Source: Campylorhamphus procurvoides (taxonomy: Eukaryota > Chordata > Aves > Passeriformes > Dendrocolaptidae). Taken from it: a stretch of DNA of 64,000 nucleotides. The stretch is taken from assembly GCA_013396655.1 (NCBI GenBank), contig WBMV01006647.1, forward strand, positions 2,327,938 to 2,391,937, in the 5' to 3' direction. The notes beneath the pieces were generated by a model, which was not told the origin of the DNA, made no database searches, and saw nothing but the letters and a program-made list of their open reading frames with translations. The translations under genes were made by a program, and so were the position numbers. Shown here one piece after another: positions 1-12,952 of this stretch (within the stretch, counting starts at the first letter, position 1; every line of letters starts with the position of its first letter).

Positions 1-3000
1 AATTCAGGGACTGGAATCAAAATCACATTGAAATCTTGACCTGTACCTTGTTGGAAGATTTTATTTAAATCAGACATTCACATTTGTTCTGTTAATATTT
101 CTTAATGGTATGTATAAATGTATACATTTATGAGGGGACTCACAGGGTGCTACAGTACAGTAAATTCTTTATTTGAAGCAAGTGGTTGCTGTGAAGATCA
201 TAAATGTATCAAACCACACTGTTTTTATTTCATGTGTGAGGTTTGTGTAGGGGTTCTCTTACATAAACATACAAAATACCTGTTATTTACACCTTTTATC
301 CCATACATTTTATTTATCTTTTGTTGGTTTGTTAGTGAAGGTGTAGCTTTTAGATCCAAGAAGGTGTTTTGCCTTTTTTTCCAAGGTTGTTTCTCTATCA
401 AACCCCCAAACAGGGTCAAAGCCCAATTGTTGTGCTGGCCTAAGGAATACATGTTAGTGAGCTCCTGTGCTCTGAGGGACTCGTTCCCCTGAGCCTGTGT
501 GTGTGCACTGAAGCTGCCCAAGCGACAGATAACAGCCAGATCTGGCAATCATGTGCATCTCTGTGCATGTCAACAACTGTGCTCAGATCCAGGGTGACAC
601 AGAGATCTCTGGCTGTATGGAAACAGATGTCAAGTCACTCAAGCAATCTTCCCAGTTGCTGAACACAGATAAGTTATAAATCACTTTAGGTCAAGGGGAA
701 AAAACACACTTGTGAGAAGGCACAGGGAGAAAGAGGTGAAAAAGGGAGATAAGAGCTGGAAAAGCAGCTTGTAAGGGATTCAGTGTCAATAACAATAACG
801 AAATTCAGATTTTCTACTTTAATTAATGAGGCTGCTTGTGACAATGTAAAGCCTTCAAAGAAGTAGTCTGGCTTTGGATGTTTTCAACTAAGGGATGGAA
901 CCAGTGGTCACAGTGTTGCCACCAAAAAGTGATATGTATTTGAAAGATTCTTGGTGGAACAGGGGACACTTGCAGGAATCAAAAGTGAAATCCATTTCTA
1001 TAACATGTGGTGCAAAATGTGTTTCGAGCATGAACATGATCCGACTTTGCCACGCTCGAGGCATGTCTGGGATGGCTGTGCCTTCCAGACACATGGTTTT
1101 ACCAATTTCCTGCAAAACCAGTAGGCATGGTGCCTTGAAAATTGGATGTGGAAGGGAGAAGGGGGTTAATTCTCTACAGCTTTCTACTGGGGAACTCTTA
1201 AAAGACTTAAGGAGAATTAAGGTATTTGGCTGCCAGCTCTGTGAGTGTGTCCATGGGACTGTGCTCTGCCTTTCAAACAGACTTTGATCAGGAGAACTAT
1301 CCTTCCATCAGAACAAGAGAGAGAGCAGAAAAATTTTCTTTTTGTTTTAAGTAATTTTCAAAAATTGGAATAAAAAAAACCATACTCTTTTCTTTATGAG
1401 GCAGTTTTGCCAAGTTCAGTGCAGGCATAAAATCAATTTCTCCCCACTGAAAACTGCTTTTCATTTCACTGAGTTGTAACATGTGCACGAGGGGCCAGGA
1501 GGTGGAGTTGTCTGTCAAGGCTGAAATAACTCTTGTTGCATCACTTGTTCTTGGTGTAAAAGTTGCCTGCCTGATGACATTACCTGCTGTTCATATCAGA
1601 AATAATGAGAGGTAGCAGAAGGTTCCAAGCCTTTATGATAATTGATTATTGGTTTTCTTAAGTTCACTAGATGCTATATTAACTAAAAATAATAATAAAT
1701 AAAAAAGATAAAGTAGTTTAATAAAAGAGGATGATTTCCTGCAAGTGACAGAAAATATGGTTATAAACCAGGAAAGACTTGCAGTATAAATAAACCAGAG
1801 CCAAAGGATGAATTGGGCAATAACAACCAAGTCTCTTTGTGAGAGTATTTATCTGCCTGTGGCACGTGTCCAGCACTAACCAGATGGTATCTGAAATGCT
1901 CAACAATTTAAGCTACAGGCAGAAGAAGTCTCAGCTTGCCCATTAAAAACAAAGGAAAATAGAATTATTTGACTTACTGATCTTAGCAGTGTTGTCCAAG
2001 AGCTGCAATAATGAACTGGTGCAAGTCAGGGTTGCATTGCTGTGTTAGGAGTTATATGGTTATGTTGGAATATACAGATTTTTCTGGCTGTTGAAATAGA
2101 CACAGTTCATGGACAGCATCAGTTTTAATTAAATGCTATTGAGAAAATTATGAAATCAGAAAGAATAATCCAGTGCTTATTCATTAAAGATGTGGAAAAT
2201 GCAAGTTCATGCATTTCTTCTGCTCCAGATGAGAAATCCCAACCAGATTACAGCATTCTGGGGACTGTTTTCACAAAACAAAATTTTCTTCTTCTTGTTG
2301 CATTTCTATTTGGAAATGAAAAAGTAAGGAATAGCAAAACAGCTGATGAATATCAGCAACAGAAAACAACCTAGGAAAATTCTCAATTAGAGAAGGACAA
2401 ATTAAAAAAGCCATAAACCTCTATAAATGGCAAAAGGAGTCATTGAAAAGTCAGTTTGCATTTTGTTACAAAAGTCTTGGCTTTTTCTGAGATCTGTTGA
2501 GAAATCTACTTTTCCAGAAGATGGGGGAAAGATGGGAAGTTGCACAGTGTCCCTGCAATAGCTGTGGCACAAGGACTGGCTGGAGCTGATGAAAACAAAG
2601 ACGCAAAAGTGCTGAGAAGCATAAAATCTTAGTGGTAAACAGAGTTTCAGAAGTGAGATGAAACAGTAAGTCTAAAGGCAGAGAAAGGACTATTAATAGT
2701 GCATGGCTGGTGGACTGAGAAGACTGAGGCACCATTGTGAGCGCACATCAAGGGGAAAATTGTATTTAGTTAACATTTAGATTTCTTTCTTTGGATAGAA
2801 AAGGACATTAATTGTATAATTCACAGTTCATGTTCTGAAAGGGGTGAGATTTGCTGTGAACTAAAAGTCACGCCACGAACCAGCCGGGCAGGAGCAGCAC
2901 TGGCAGCTCCTGTGCACAGCAGGCTGAGCAGCAGAGCCATTTCCCCATGGCACAGCCTCTCAAAGCCAGGCTCGCCATCCCCTGTCCCAAACTCGGCCAA

Positions 3001-3782
3001 AGGCACTCTGGGGAACAGAGAGGACCATGTGCAGTACAGCAATTAGGCACCAAATAATGGAAGGCCCCTCAAAATTCTCTGCCTCTCTGCAAATTCACTT
3101 GTGAAACCAGGTAAAATCCTGGCGGTGGAGGTACAGAAAGTCTCTGGTGTGACAAAGTGAATTCAAACATGTAAAACTTTGGATATTGAGAACAAAGGAT
3201 TTTTTGGGAATTCAGAACATCTAAGACTTTCAGTAGCTATAAAATAGGTTTCTGCTTTGAGGGACCTAAGACTAGGACCTCTTTTCTCAGAAGCCACGGC
3301 AGTTCCTCTAGAAGTTAGGTTAGAGCTGGGATTGCAGATCTTTGAGATGATAGCTCTTGGTATCTGCCCACCAGTAAATGCACCAGCCAAACAATGGCCC
3401 TGCTGACAAGGGCTTGGGACTTCTATGGAGCTCTGCACATCTTCCCCTTGTTTATCTTGCAGCATCTAAAGGTGCCTTCATGGAAGTGAATAAAGGATGC
3501 ATTTATCTACTTGTAGATATACCAGTACATTCATTCAACATAAAGATTTGTTAGACCTTAATTTTTCAACTCATTTAAATTAAGAAAGAAGCTGTTTTCT
3601 TCCTCATCACTCAAAGCCTTGCAGCAAGCACTGTAGGTCCTAAAGAAAAGAAGGGCACAAAATGTTAGAGCAGATGTAGATCTTGAGGGGTTTGGCTTTG
3701 GCTTTATTATTTTTTTTCCTTCCCCTATTCCCTGCATGAGTCTGTTGCCTCATTTATCTCTTAGTGGCATCCCTACCCAAGG
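1..3782. other. LRP1B: LRP1B upstream intron, distal part: no gene seen
   Basis: AT-rich unique sequence with frequent stops in every frame. The open frames present are at most about 130 codons, have no domain or family resemblance, and overlap on opposite strands. No splice-bounded segment with an LDLa or EGF cysteine pattern was found, and no RNA gene or recognisable transposon. Confidence 0.7.
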
Positions 3783-3826
3783 GATGATCTCTTAAGGTCC
3801 CTTCCAACGCAAACCATTCTATGATT
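3783..3826 (+). mobile_element. CR1 LINE 3' tail remnant
   Basis: The short stretch with GATCTCTTAAGGTCCCTTCC and then CAAACCATTCTATGATTT is the recognisable 3' terminus of CR1 elements (the GGTCCCTTCCAACC-type motif followed by the ATTCTATGATT terminal repeat unit). Only about 44 bp can be recognised. The flanking upstream sequence shows no obvious CR1 coding motif, so this is either an extremely truncated insertion or an old copy whose 5' part has diverged. It is in the opposite orientation to the copy at 11479-12003, so the two are separate insertions. Confidence 0.82.
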
Positions 3827-6800
3827 TGTCTTGGATTCTGAGTTATGCTTCCAGTATTTGACTATGCAGATATGTTTGGACTAATACCATTTTTAATTTT
3901 ATTTTCTCCTCCATATCTGTACTCACTGGTGGATTCTGTAGCTAAACTGCAAGCAGTATGAGGGGGAGAAACTTTTAAACTAATATCCACATGAGCCACT
4001 GCCTGGAGCAAGGAGCTTCACCACTGTTGTTTTATGAAAGTAAATGGGAAAAACTCTTCTCTTTAACTGTAAATTAAAATAATTGAAATTTATTTGGGTA
4101 CTGGTTCATTGGCTGGGAATGTTTACTAGTTACTGTTCTGCTGTAAGAGAATTACCTCAAAGCAAATGTGATACAAGCAAAGCTGAGGAATACGATTCCA
4201 AGGAACAGATCTGAAAATTAGGAGATATTCTTGGAAGAAAAAAGGGGCCAATATTTTAATATGATCTCAGATTCAACACCTTTCCTTTGATGTGTAAAAT
4301 AAATGCACCACGGTAAAACCAGTGAGAGAAAGGTGAATAGCAGACAACGAGTCAGCACTGAAAAGCGTTTGGGTTTTTTTTTTAATAAAAACTCAAAAAA
4401 ACAAAGACCACCAGGAGGTAGAGACAGGAAAAAATGGAAGGAAGGTCCCCCGAACAGAATTTTTAATTTTTTTTCCTATGAAAGCATCCATTGGACAATA
4501 GCAGAGAGAAAAGGAAACAAAGGAAACATCACCTTTCAAATGCTTGTTGGAGTTAAGAGGTCCAGAGGCAGAGATCATTCTTCGTGGTGTGGACTTCTCC
4601 TTTTTAATCCTTTCTAGCATGTGAAAAAGGAAAAAGCTTCTGTGAGAAAGAGCATGAATAAAACTTACATTTAAAATACTTTCCTCCAACTCCATTGTTT
4701 ACTTATACTCTTTAAAATTGAGATGTGCAGGTCACAGATCAGGAAAAAAAGACATTTCCTACATTCTTCTAAAGTGGAAACAAATTTCAATAGCACAAGA
4801 ATGAAACATCATTTTTTGAACCAGCAGAATGGGGATAAAAAATTCATCCCAGCTACTGATCTTCTTAACTGATCTGCTTAGACTTGGAAGGACATCAGAA
4901 AGTCTCACACAAAATGGGCGAATCAACTGGACAGTAAAACCAACACAATTGATTTGGGTCTGTTTTTAGTCAGAGGACAAATGTAAGTTTTGCTGTGGAG
5001 AGGTTCTGACTTCTTTTTTTTCCTTTTTTTTTAAGCAAGACTAGCAAAGTTAAAAATGGGTAGTTGGGCACAACATTGGACCCTTTGTTCTTAAATATTC
5101 TGCTTTTGCAAAGAGCAAACCGCTGAGGAGTATTTGTGCAGCAAATGAGCAGCTCTCCAAAAGAAGACTCGGATAATGTGCCTACCTCCATCTTTCCCAG
5201 TGAAACACGAAAGGACAATGCAAATTCTTCAGTCTGTTCTGATCTTCTTAACCTGCGCTTCAGTTCTTTGGCCAGGAAATAAGAAGCAATATTCAGTCTC
5301 CTTTTCGCCTTACAACAGCACTTGTGTAGTTAGAAGACCCAGGTTGATCCCAGCTGGAGTTATTGATCAAGATAAATTAATTTCAATCATTCTAAAGTTT
5401 GTAGGACACCACTGGTTACTTTACTTAGGAAGGAAATAAGAGATATTCAGCTCCGAGAAACTGAGCATTAAAAAATATGTGAATGTGTGATAACTAAAAT
5501 CCCATCCTGCTCTTGTGACCGTTGCTTTAGGTTAATGGGAGTTGAGCATGGCTGAAAGCAAAGCACTGCTAGGAAAAGGAACACAATTATGTTACTTTTT
5601 AGGTTCCAACCCAGAAATATACAGCACAAAGGCAACCTATGCTGATTAATAGGATAACATTGTCAATGCAGCAGTCTCTAAATGGAATCCTTTAAATATA
5701 TATGTCCTAAAAGTCCTTAGGAATGCATTCAGGTAAAATATGAATATTACAGTCTTTTTTTCTGAGCTGGTTTCATCAGAATAAAGTGACTTCTGTGCTT
5801 CACTGAGTGCCAGAGCACAGCAGATAAGTTCACTAACCACAAAAGGAATTTCTTGAAATAATATTCAAATAAATGAACTACTCCTCCTATAAGCTGACTG
5901 TAAAGAATATAAATAATTCTGACTGCATTCAAGCTCACCCATGTATCCTCCATAGTTAAGAGATATATACTTTCTGGCATTATTTAGTCAATAATTGTAG
6001 ACGTTTTTAAAAAAAAGCTACCTGTACCCCAAAAGTCTCTGTTATGAACAGTCACTTTCCTGGAAAATTTCTGCTTTCTGTTTAAAGTGAACAATCAATG
6101 CCCCCACTCTAAAGACGCTTAAACTGCAGCACTTTGAGCTGCATTAAGCTGATCCATTCCTTGGCCACTGCTCATTTTCAGCAAGAATTGCTGAACACTG
6201 AGTCACCAGTAGTATTTAGGGATGATGTCTTAAAAATGTGTATTTTTTATTTTAAATATTATAGAAAAATAATCAGTTTGATGTCATTCATATCATCCCT
6301 GTTGTGGAAGGGCAGGATTCTGTGCTCATACAGTCAAAGAGACAGTAAAAAAGTTCTAGACACAAACTCCACGTTTATTTTGACAGAGCAGTATGTTCTC
6401 AAGTTGGAATATATACATGTAAGAAAGTGCCTGTGCTGCTGGACTCCCTTACCTTTTGAGTCCTCTGAAGTGTTCAGCTCTTCGAGGACACGGTAGAAGG
6501 CTTAAAATCCACTATAAACACGGAAAGTGGAAATGCTCAGCTGAGCTGATGAGGGAGAAAACATCTCCATAGTTGTCCTCAGTGTCCTCAGCAGGCAAAC
6601 AATACTTTTAACCCCACAGGATGTCACATGAAATTGTTCTTGCTTCTTCAGGCTGAGCAGACTTTAATGCCCCCTGTCCCCTCCACTTGGCAAGGATTCT
6701 GTTACAAGGTTCCTGGAAATTCCACTCTGCTGGACTGTTGTATTAGTGGTGAAATACTAATTTTTGTTTCAACCAACATTATCACCCAGAATTACCCTGG

Positions 6801-9800
6801 AATGACATTTGAAAGCATTATTTCAGATACACCAGGGGCACTTGAACCCTTTGCAGGGTGCACCTGCAGAAACCTCCAGGAGCTGCTGGGCTGGAGGATG
6901 AGGATGGTGTCTCCAGGTGTTTGTGTTGGATTGGGGCTGAGGCCTTGAGTTCAGCAAAATCTTGTTTCACAGGGAATGGAGCTGAAGGAGCTGGAAGTTT
7001 CCCCTGAATTCCATTAGTACATATCCAATAACAGGGGAAGATGTGGTTTGAAAGGGTGAGATTTGCTGGGAGTGTGTCTGGCGTGGGCTCTTTGTCTGCC
7101 TGCACTGCACTGTTATCAGGAGGCACTCGGGGCTTTGTGCTGGGAAACAGAAACAGGCAAGAATCGTGTTAAATAATGCCCTTTAGAATTATTCCGAGAG
7201 GACAAAAATGGGGAGGGAGGGCTGGTTTATTTTGTAGCTGGTAAACATGTGAAACTCATTTTGTCTCTGAATTGCAGTACCTGTAGCACTGCTAAGCCCT
7301 TTAGAAGTCTTTAAGAACCACTGATTTAACACTTCCTATAAGTAATATGGGATTTTTTTACCAGTTGTTCTCATTTTTTGCCCACCTGAGATTTTGTTCA
7401 CCTCTTTTCATCTCTAATGAAGGGAGGGTATGGATACGTTGTGAGAGGTGGAAACTTTACTGTGATATACATTACAAAATAGGTTATTTTTTGTTTGGAA
7501 TGAAAGACATTCCAGATAATTTTATAGTAAGGCAAATAATTAAATAGAACCCTCAGTGTCTGCACAACATGAAGCCCTGTAATTTTTGTCTTTTTGACAC
7601 AGTCTAAACTCCAACAAACCTGATTAGATCTTTTATAGTGTTATATTTTGTACTTAGAGCAATTAAAACTGGTTCTCATCATTTGAGTGCATGACTGCAT
7701 AAGAAGAAACAAGTTACACAATTTATTTTAATTAGATGTAGTTTATATGTCTGTGTACAAAATAAAAATGAATAAACTTTTGATTGCAAACTGCCTAGCT
7801 GAATTTAAAAATGCATGAGATCTATTCCTAAGTTTCTGCATTCAAGCTGAATTAAACATATAAGATAATCTTTAAAATGAATAAGTAATACAGATTTAAT
7901 AACTTTTTAAAAAAAAACCTAACTGAAACACCTAGAAAATGTTGTCCCTCTAAGCTAAATTTTCATGTGGTTATAGAAAGCTGTTATGCATTTTAATAGT
8001 AAATTTCTAGCCTAAAATCATAAATAAAACATGCGTGTTGATACTAACATCATCTGCTGAAAAGTCTTAATGTATTACAAATGAGGGGGAAACTTTATGT
8101 TTTGGTGCTTAAAGTAAGAAGTTGAGGTATCAGTTTATGTTCTAGTACTTTCTTGGTTTTAAAACAGTGTCTTATGTTATAAATCTCACCAAACCCTGTG
8201 AAATTTCACATTATTTGGGACTTGAGAACCATCTCAGGGTTTGGATTCCAGCTCTGCTGGTGCAAACATGAGTTTGGTGAATTCTGTCTCAATGCACAGA
8301 CATTTCTGACGTTGGGGTGGGGGGGCATAAATGTTCACAAGATGTGGATTTCCACCAGAATTCCAGAGCTTGTCACAAATATGATCCAGTAAAAGCCTTC
8401 TTTTGTCCCCTCTAATGAGGAGCTGAGCTGGGACAGGATGGAATGGGGTCTGCAGAGAGATGGATGATGTAAAGAGAGCTAAAGGCATTTTTACAGTGGC
8501 CAGCAGAGCTGCAGAGCTTTGGGCTGTTGTTGTATCCAACCGTTTCACTGCACACTTACCTTGTTTATAAAGAACATCTACATGCATTTTCCACAGACAT
8601 TTATACACTTGGGCTATGTAAATATCTACAAGTGTTGATGGGTTACAATATTGCTGGTATTGGGTGCTTTAATTGTTTCAGTAATTAACACTTCTTTTGT
8701 TCACCTTGTAAGATTTCTCTGAAACTGAGACTCCCTTGGCCCGTTCTGGTTTGTGTGCAGACATCAAGTCATTCCAGCAGTTGACACAAGAAAGCCTTGA
8801 GATGTGTGACACTAATTAAATCAAAATCTCCAAATTAAAAATAGGTTCCTTATAATTAATGAGGAGTGACCATCTACAGGAGACAATATTCATTTTTTAC
8901 TTCATTGATCATAAATTATGTTTAGTGTGTTGTAGTAAATCACCTAAAAAATCCATTAGCAAAGCTTTTCTGTCTCTGCAAGTACAAAGAATATTAATTA
9001 TTTTTGCTTCCTCAAAACACCTTTTTTTTTTTTTAATTTTTCTCCTCTTCCTACAGTCTTCATTGACAAATGCTTGCAAAGCCATTCTCCGAAAATAACC
9101 AGGGAATATAAATTTTTAATGGCGTTGCTTATGTAGGGACAAAGACTTTCCTTTATATTCTGATACATCCTGTGTGCAAGAGCTTAATAAAAGTGTGGTT
9201 TAGGTTTTTAATTTTTAGGGACTGTAGCAAAGAGCATAAATTCTCTCATCTATATGGTAAGTTTTACTGCTCAAGTTGAAGCTGTGGTCATTGGGTGAGC
9301 ATATCGAAATACTAAAACTCATTGATGTGGAACTGTATTATGTCAGGCAGTTGTGATGGAAGATTATAGTGGGGAGAATTGTTTTATTGTTGTTTTTAAT
9401 CAAAACCCACTGCCACGTTGAGATTTGCCAGGCAAGACAGAGACTTGATTTTTAAGAAAACTTCCTGCATGAAGTGTCCTCTGGTGGGTTCTCCATTCCT
9501 GCTCCTTCCAAACACCAACCTGGTATTTTTATTAGTATTTTCTGTCTGCAAAGAGCTTGGGATTTTTTGATAGCTTGTGTGAGATAATGCTTTATCTTCC
9601 ACAGCAAATAATTTTCAAGGTTATATTTTTTCCATTTATGGCAATTTTAAAAGAAAATTTTAAGGTGAAGGGTGAAATTTAGGAATATTTAAGAAATATC
9701 AGAGGTTTAAAACTGTGTGAGACCCATTTCTAGTATTTAAATTCACAACTCCAGGGTATTATAGAATGGGGAATGGGAAAGGTAATATATGGTATTAACA

Positions 9801-10264
9801 CACTCATAGGTCATATACACATATGAAGCAGCAGAGAGAATAGAATGTTTTAGGAAAAATGGCAAAAATCAAGATATTTACCTTAACTTTAGTAAAGGTC
9901 AGGTATTTATAATCACAAAATTACTTATCTTTTGGACTTTAGGTCTTTGTCTGTCCCTCTATAGAGTAAAGTTAGGTGTTTGCATTACCCTCTCCCCTAA
10001 ACTTAATTTTCTTTCTGGTACAGTGTGGCAGCCTTAAAGAGCTATATCTTTATTAATTGATTTATTATGTTAATCATCTGCACAGAGGGAAGGAATATTG
10101 GAACTCCCCAGGCTACTCCAGGCTCATTTCCTCTCCCCTTCTCTTTGCCATCGTTTGTTCTTTGCTTGCCCTGGAACCAGAGAGGCTGCAAAACAGTCTG
10201 TGTGAGGGAAGGTTTGGTGAAGTCTCTGTGGCCTTGGGTTTCACTGATCACCCTTAATCTTGTT
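3827..10264. other. LRP1B: LRP1B upstream intron: no gene seen
   Basis: Ordinary intronic sequence. It includes a T13 run at 9022-9034 and a G-rich patch near 8311-8325 (G4-T-G7). Open frames of up to about 124 codons look random: no conserved motifs, and no convincing start context or splice signals. Confidence 0.7.
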
Positions 10265-10390
10265 TAAAGAAAAATAAAAGCAAAACAAAAAAAACAAACA
10301 AAAAAACCACACAAAAACAACAAAATAAAAAACCCAAACAAAAACAAAACCAAAAAACAAACAAAACCTCATAAAAAAAGCCACCCAAAA
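10265..10390. repeat. A-rich CAAA/AAAAC simple repeat
   Basis: About 125 bp are made almost only of A with interspersed single or double C (CAAAA, CAAACA, AAAACC units), an imperfect CAAA-type microsatellite. On the minus strand it reads as a long T-rich tract and produces a spurious Phe-, Val- and Leu-rich open frame. An AATAAA hexamer lies at its left edge, but there is no recognisable gene copy upstream. Confidence 0.85.
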
Positions 10391-11478
10391 ATGACATTGT
10401 CATGGTATTCAATCCAGAAATGGTTAAATTTATTGTTGCTTGGTGAAAAATTACTCCAATCTTGTAGAACTGTGAGCTGGATTTTGGTTGAGGGGAGGAT
10501 CTTTTCTCCCTTTTCCAGGTGAATTTTCTGTTTAATTTTGGTATGCAAAATGTCCAGCTTAATTTAGGATTATATGTGGACTTGCTCTTATGAGCTGATT
10601 TTACTGTTACCAGTCTGAACACCTCCATGACTTTTATAGGTTTATTCAGAATGTTAATGTTAGGTGAAAACCACTTTTAATTCAGGTCCTGATTCTGGTG
10701 GCTGCTCTCGGCCTGACAGAGCTTTATTCTGCCTCCAGCTCCACCCCAGCCTGTGTGCCCTGAGGGATTTTGGGATAATGATCCCAAAACTGAGTTGTTT
10801 TAGAAAGATTTCCTCTCCCTCTTTTTTCCCTCTCCATCAGCCTTTGTGCAACCTTCAGTGTAGCTTTCCTGCTCTCCCTGGTGCCTCTCAGCTCCATTAC
10901 AGTAGAAAGGACGAGTCCTGTGGCTCTCTTAATTATTTATATGCGTGTAGTGAAGTGTCTGACACACAGAGAGCAGTGAGGAGGAAAAGGATGGCCAGAG
11001 GGGATGTGTTTGCTGGAGAGCCAACTTAAACAGAGCTCCTGACAGAGCTGTTATCGGGGAAGTGTGCAAACAATGTTCATGGTTGGAAACCAAAAGAAGC
11101 ATTTCAACAATTCAAGTTGTGGAAGAATATTAGCTTGAGACTGTCTGCTGTTTGTTTCGTGTGGTGTGTACAGAACCACAGGGGAAAGAGGAAAAGGCAA
11201 GCAAGTGGAGAGCATCATAAAGCCAATGTCCATACACTGGGTGTTGCACCTGCGAGCTCTTTTGTATCTAATGCCACTCTGGTGCTAAAAGCCTGCCACA
11301 GGAGCACAGAAATTGGAGTTTTGTGTGCCATGTGAGGCTTGTTGAGCTTTGCAACGGGATAACCTTTTGAGCTATTTCTGTAACACACAAAATTGGAAAC
11401 CACCTTTTGGAACAGAATTCTAACGTGCCTTTTGTTTTTTCCCCTTTCTTTTAAGTAGAAGTTTTTGAGTCACCAAAA
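10391..11478. other. LRP1B: LRP1B upstream intron between the A-rich repeat and the CR1 copy: no gene seen
   Basis: Unique sequence of moderate GC content. An open frame of 121 codons at 10664-11029 has no recognisable domain, and an overlapping antisense open frame nearby is equally featureless. Nothing here supports a gene. Confidence 0.65.
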
Positions 11479-12003
11479 TTCATAGCATAGGATCATTTAG
11501 GTTGGAAACCTCCTCTAAGATCCTCAAGTGTAGCTGGTAACCCATTACCATCGAGTTTGCTACTAAACCACACCCCAAGTGCCACATCCACATGTCTTTT
11601 AGATGCCTCCAGGGATGGCGACTCCACTGCTTCCCTGGGCAACCTGTTCCAGTGTCTGATCAGCATTTTGGGAAAGAGGTGTTCCCAAATATCGAGTCTA
11701 AACTTCCTCAGTGCAGCTTGAGACCATTTCCTGGTGCCCTGTCATTGTTACCTGGGAGAAGAGCCCAACCCCATCTCATTTCACCTTCCTGTCAGGAGCT
11801 GTAGAGAGTGAGAATGTCCCCCCTGAGCCTCCTTGGCTGAGCCCCCTAAGCCCCCTCGGCTGCTCCTCATCAGACTTGTCCTCCAGGCCCTTCCCCAGCT
11901 CCATTCCCTTCTCTGGACATGCTCCAACCTCTCAATGTCTTTCTTGTCATGAGAAACCCAAAAATTGAACACAGGATTCAAGATGTGGCCTCTCCAGGCC
12001 ACG
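11479..12003 (-). mobile_element. CR1 LINE, 5'-truncated fragment with decayed end of ORF2 and the 3' end
   Basis: On the minus strand this stretch carries the characteristic end of a chicken-repeat-1 (CR1) non-LTR retrotransposon. The 5' part (near 11910-11945) translates to KDIERLEHVQRR, resembling the conserved CR1 ORF2 segment after the reverse-transcriptase domain. Further on, near 11638-11655, a second segment reads RHWNRLPREAVESPSLEA, the very conserved C-terminal motif of CR1 ORF2. The element ends at its 3' terminus around 11479-11490 with a degraded form of the CR1 tail (the plus strand shows CATAGCATAGGATCATTTAGG followed by TTGGAAACC). Between these motifs the frame is broken by stops and indels, so no functional enzyme is encoded. 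The 5' limit near 12003 is approximate. CR1 copies are nearly always 5'-truncated, as here. Assigning a CR1 subfamily would need a consensus alignment. Confidence 0.93.
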
Positions 12004-12922
12004 ACCAGTGGAAATCCTTGAATGGATTTGGGAAACTTTGACTTGGAAAGCTGTTTTTCCTCTCCCAGTATAAAGCTATATTCATGCCTTTGCCACTTTC
12101 TCATTAAGTATTATTTTGGAGTCAACATGATCTATTTCTGAGGTCAGAGGCTGCAATCAGACAATGCTTCTACTTTCCTCTTCAGTTGTCCACATGGTAC
12201 CATATTTAATATTTTTCTTTCATGGACAGCTGAATTAATTGAAGATGACTTCAAATTTATATTATCAGTCTACATAGTTGAATAAAGCATGTGGATAAAA
12301 GTAGCAATGAATAAGGGGTTACTTAGGATAGCTAAGTCCTTATTAAATATGAAATCCTTTCTTTGCATATATATGATACCAAAGAATAAAGATTTTAAGT
12401 AATTTCCATAGTGTTTCAGATATTGAAAGTGTGCATCTTGTCTGTGTGAAAAAAATCCTTTTATTAAAGCAGATATGATACCATGTATGTCTCTATAGGA
12501 ACTAACATATACTATTCAACCTCTTGGAAGATTTCAAAAGAGAAGAAGGAAGATTTCAAACATTTAACAAAAAATATAATCATGGAAGCATAGCCTCTTT
12601 TTCCTATTAATCCCTAATTTTCCCACAAAAACAGCATCTAATGGTCATAATTCAGTTAATAGAGAGAAAAATCCTCACAATCTTCTATGTGTTTGACAAG
12701 CCACATTCTCTATTGTACCACAGTGTTTTCGTTTAAGCCCGTATTTATCCAGAGAGATCCCCAAATTTGTGTGGATTATTATGCTTAAGAATAGAATTGA
12801 ACCAGAGGCAGTGGAATAGAGTTTTGTTCAGTATAACTGCTCACTGTGGAGAAGATTCACTTTATAAAGACTCTTAGGAGAGCAGAAAGGATCCGAAAGT
12901 CATTGATTTACAACAGCAGTGG

Positions 12923-12952
12923 GAATTTTGAAATTTTAAAATTTTAAAATTC
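12923..12952. repeat. 30-bp AT-rich near-perfect palindrome
   Basis: The sequence begins GAATTTT and ends AAAATTC and is its own reverse complement except for one position pair (G at 12930 against T at 12945), giving 14 of 15 matched pairs. Internally it is an AAATTTT-type direct repeat, so it could equally be a tiny AT microsatellite. No loop separates the arms. Confidence 0.7.

Noticed and set aside
5176..5439. 87-codon frame with a hydrophobic N-terminal stretch resembling a signal peptide
   Set aside because: No conserved motif follows, there are no splice or promoter signals, and short hydrophobic stretches are common in AT-rich intron translations.
2840..7080. Shared string GGTGAGATTTGCTG near 2844 and 7056 as a dispersed repeat
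   Set aside because: A 14-base match is expected several times by chance in a window of this size, and the similarity does not extend.
10254..10628. 124-codon minus-strand open frame with a Phe/Val/Leu-rich tail resembling a membrane segment
   Set aside because: The hydrophobic part is simply the complement of the A-rich CAAA repeat.
11781..12104. 107-codon minus-strand open frame as a host gene
   Set aside because: Its middle carries the CR1 ORF2 KDIERLE motif; it is retrotransposon-derived and broken.
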